Below are positions 62,000 through 64,000 of a stretch of 64,000 bases of DNA, in pieces. This stretch comes from Streptomyces sp. SAI-127. Lineage in GTDB: Bacteria; Actinomycetota; Actinomycetes; Streptomycetales; Streptomycetaceae. The position numbers and the translations under genes were made by a program. Numbering within the stretch: the first letter of the stretch is position 1; every line of letters starts with the position of its first letter. The DNA lies in contig NZ_JARXYJ010000001.1 in NCBI RefSeq assembly GCF_029894425.1, positions 2,914,001 through 2,978,000 of the forward strand, written 5' to 3'. The notes beneath the pieces were generated by a model. The model was not told the origin of the DNA and did not search any database. It saw only the letters and a program-made list of their open reading frames with translations.

Positions 62000-64000
62000 G
62001 GGTTCTCGTCCCTCTCCAGCACGGGCAGGAGTTCCGGCAGATGCCCGTCGGACACGGCGGCGGCCCGCTGCCGCTCCTCGGAGACCTCGCCGTACAGCGT
62101 GGTACGCGGCTTGGCGGGGCGCCCGGCCGCCTCCGCGACCGCGATCAGGTCCCTGACCGACTTGTACGAGCCGTAGGACGAGCCCGCCATCCGGGAGATC
62201 GTCTCCTCCATGAGCGTGCCGCCGAGGTCGTTCGCGCCGGAGCGGAGCATCTCAGCCGCACCCTCCGTGCCGAGCTTGACCCAGCTGGTCTGGATGTTGG
62301 GGATGTGCGGGTGCAGGAGGAGGCGGGCCATGGCGGTGACCGCCCGGTTGTCCCGCACCGTGGGACCCGGGCGTGAGATGCCAGCGAGGTAGACGGGTGC
62401 GTTGGTGTGGATGAAGGGGAGCGTCACGAACTCCGTGAAACCGCCGGTCCGCTGCTGGATCCGGGCGAGGGTCCGCAGATGCCCGAGCCAGTGGCGCGGC
62501 TGGTCGACATGCCCGTACATCATGGTCGACGAGGACCGGATGCCGACCTCGTGCGCCGTGGTGATCACCTCGATCCAGGTGGCCGTGGGCAGCTTGCCCT
62601 TGGTAAGCACCCACCGGACCTCGTCGTCGAGGATCTCGGCCGCCGTGCCCGGGACGGAGTCGAGCCCGGCCTCCTTGGCGGCGGTGAGCCACTCCCGGAC
62701 GGACATACCGGTACGGGTCGCCCCGTTCACGACCTCCATGGGCGAGAAGGCGTGCACATGCATGCCCGGCACCCGTTCCTTCACCGCCTTCGCGATGTCG
62801 AAGTAGGCCGTGCCGGGGAGGTCGGGATGAATGCCGCCCTGCATGCAGACCTCCACCGCGCCGATGTCCCACGCCTGCTGCGCCCGGTCGGCGACCTGCT
62901 CCAGGGAGAGGGTGTAGGCGTCGGCGTCCGTGCGGCGCTGTGCGAAGGCGCAGAAGCGGCAGCCGGTGTAGCAGACGTTGGTGAAGTTGATGTTCCGGGT
63001 GACGATGTACGTCACCTCGTCGCCGACGGCCGCCTTGCGCACGTCGTCGGCGATGCGCGTCAGCGCGTCCAGCGCGGGCCCGTCCGCGTGCAGCAGGGCG
63101 AGGGCATCGGCGTCCGTCAGCTTCGTGGGGTCGTCGGCCGCGGTCGCGAGCGCCGCCCGTACGTCGGTGTCGATCCGCTCGGGGACCATACCGGGCGCGG
63201 CGGCCTCCCGCAGCTCGGCCCAGTCGCCGTACACCTCGTCGAAGTCGTCGCGCCGGTCGGACGTACGGCCCTCGGTGTCGATGGCTGAGTGCAGATCCGT
63301 GCGCCCCGAGGCGACGAAGACCTCGTCGGGCTCCTGCCAGGGATGCCCCTCGACCACGGCGTCGGGCCGCGCGAGCCCGGTCTCCCCGTCCACCAGCCCC
63401 CGTACGTGCGGGCGCAGCCGCGGGTCCAGCCAGGGCTCGCCGCGCCGCACGAACTCCGGGTAGACGCACAGACGTTCCCGCAGCTCGAACCCGGCCGCCG
63501 CGGACCGCTCGGTGAGTTCCTCGATCTGCGGCCAGGGGCGCTCGGGGTTGACGTGGTCGATAGTGAGCGGGGAGACCCCGCCCCAGTCGTCGACGCCGGC
63601 CCCGATGAGCCGCTCGTACTCGCTGTCGACGAGGTTGGGCGGCGCCTGGATGTTGGCGGCCGGGCCCATGATGTGCCGGGCGACGGCGACCGCGGCCACC
63701 AGCTCGTCCAGCTGCGCGTCGGGCATGCCGCGCATCGCGGTGTCCGGCTTGGCGCGGAAGTTCTGGATGATCAGTTCCTGGATGCCGTGGTAGGCCCGGG
63801 AGATCTTCCGGAGCGCGAAGAGCGACTCGGCGCGCTCCTCGTACGTCTCACCGATACCGATGAGCAGCCCGGAGGTGAAGGGGACGGACGACCGGCCCGC
63901 GTCCTCCAGCACCCTCAGCCGTACGGCGGGCTCCTTGTCCGGGGAGCCGTAGTGCGGGCCGCCCGGCTCGGACCACAGGCGGGTCGCGGTGGTCTCCAGC
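61996..64000 (-). CDS. fbiC: FO synthase FbiC (CofG/CofH fusion), N-terminus outside window
   Basis: The minus-strand frame is open to the window edge, giving at least 668 residues. The visible part covers the end of the CofG-like half ([33 protein letters not shown]) and the complete CofH-like half. The latter has its radical-SAM cluster [10 protein letters not shown], a [13 protein letters not shown] substrate loop and a TMMYGHVD segment. Together the halves make the deazaflavin FO from tyrosine and a pyrimidine precursor with SAM. The N-terminal CofG cluster lies beyond the edge. The LLM oxidoreductase in this window is a likely user of F420. Confidence 0.95.
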   Translation of the reverse strand, partial: LETTATRLWSEPGGPHYGSPDKEPAVRLRVLEDAGRSSVPFTSGLLIGIGETYEERAESLFALRKISRAYHGIQELIIQNFRAKPDTAMRGMPDAQLDELVAAVAVARHIMGPAANIQAPPNLVDSEYERLIGAGVDDWGGVSPLTIDHVNPERPWPQIEELTERSAAAGFELRERLCVYPEFVRRGEPWLDPRLRPHVRGLVDGETGLARPDAVVEGHPWQEPDEVFVASGRTDLHSAIDTEGRTSDRRDDFDEVYGDWAELREAAAPGMVPERIDTDVRAALATAADDPTKLTDADALALLHADGPALDALTRIADDVRKAAVGDEVTYIVTRNINFTNVCYTGCRFCAFAQRRTDADAYTLSLEQVADRAQQAWDIGAVEVCMQGGIHPDLPGTAYFDIAKAVKERVPGMHVHAFSPMEVVNGATRTGMSVREWLTAAKEAGLDSVPGTAAEILDDEVRWVLTKGKLPTATWIEVITTAHEVGIRSSSTMMYGHVDQPRHWLGHLRTLARIQQRTGGFTEFVTLPFIHTNAPVYLAGISRPGPTVRDNRAVTAMARLLLHPHIPNIQTSWVKLGTEGAAEMLRSGANDLGGTLMEETISRMAGSSYGSYKSVRDLIAVAEAAGRPAKPRTTLYGEVSEERQRAAAVSDGHLPELLPVLERDENP

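Overview
The window is a chromosomal segment of a Streptomyces-type actinomycete. Base composition is very GC-rich, with G or C in most third codon positions. There are many GTG starts and GTGA/ATGA stop-start overlaps, small conserved Streptomyces families (DUF5999-, DUF6299- and DUF6099-like), several HATPase anti-sigma-type proteins, a SepF-like protein, and F420 genes. I see no rRNA, tRNA, CRISPR array, transposase or prophage. The gene at the left edge and fbiC at the right edge are cut by the window.

Layout. 0-8.1 kb: end of a BNR-repeat secreted protein, a lipoprotein, then a molybdate locus (HTH-Mop protein, modA-modB-modC) with an M24 peptidase inserted on the other strand. A repeat-rich spacer follows, leading into a chain of overlapping mini-ORFs and small proteins. 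8.2-15.9 kb: a probable CoA-dependent aminobenzoate/salicylate catabolic cluster made of RidA, an acyl-CoA dehydrogenase, an aryl-CoA ligase, a PaaX regulator, a fused flavin monooxygenase/old-yellow-enzyme and an enoyl-CoA hydratase. A decayed cysC fragment lies inside it. 16.1-21 kb: HATPase, arginine deiminase and ornithine carbamoyltransferase, then a coupled SPFH / NAD-kinase-like pair. 21-25.1 kb: the Pnkp/Hen1 RNA repair pair. 25.2-31.2 kb: F420-type LLM oxidoreductase, small proteins, a MazG-like pyrophosphohydrolase coupled to an AAA ATPase, a SepF-like protein and a polytopic membrane protein. 31.2-35.5 kb: YceI and MarR with a twin-operator spacer, and a large FAD/Fe-S oxidoreductase. 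35.6-38.5 kb: an ECF sigma factor with a YcnI copper protein flanked by two Met/His-rich membrane paralogues. 38.5-45.6 kb: a nitrate reductase fused to a CysJ-like flavoprotein, divergent from fur-katG. 45.6-50.7 kb: aminotransferase, two amino-acid permeases and a GntR-type regulator. 50.7-55.8 kb: a PaoABC-like molybdenum hydroxylase with an XdhC-type protein. 56-61 kb: cupin, two SDRs, an SDR remnant, a lipoprotein and an alcohol dehydrogenase, divergent from an XRE regulator. 61-64 kb: a truncated HATPase and the F420 genes fbiD and fbiC.

How the genes work together. Molybdenum recurs: modABC supplies molybdate, and the nitrate reductase fusion and the PaoABC-like enzyme need it. F420 recurs too: fbiC/fbiD make the cofactor and the LLM oxidoreductase is a plausible user. 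The observations I find most worth following are: a 14-bp sequence shared by the two control regions of the aryl-CoA cluster; a GGGAG-N6-CTCCC palindrome shared by the PaoABC-like promoter region and the XRE/alcohol-dehydrogenase spacer; the RidA-containing aryl-CoA cluster itself; the cysC remnant; the ECF/YcnI/Met-rich copper-like cluster; and the overlapping mini-ORF chain behind a tandem-repeat spacer.

All functional names come from motif recognition by eye. No database search was run.
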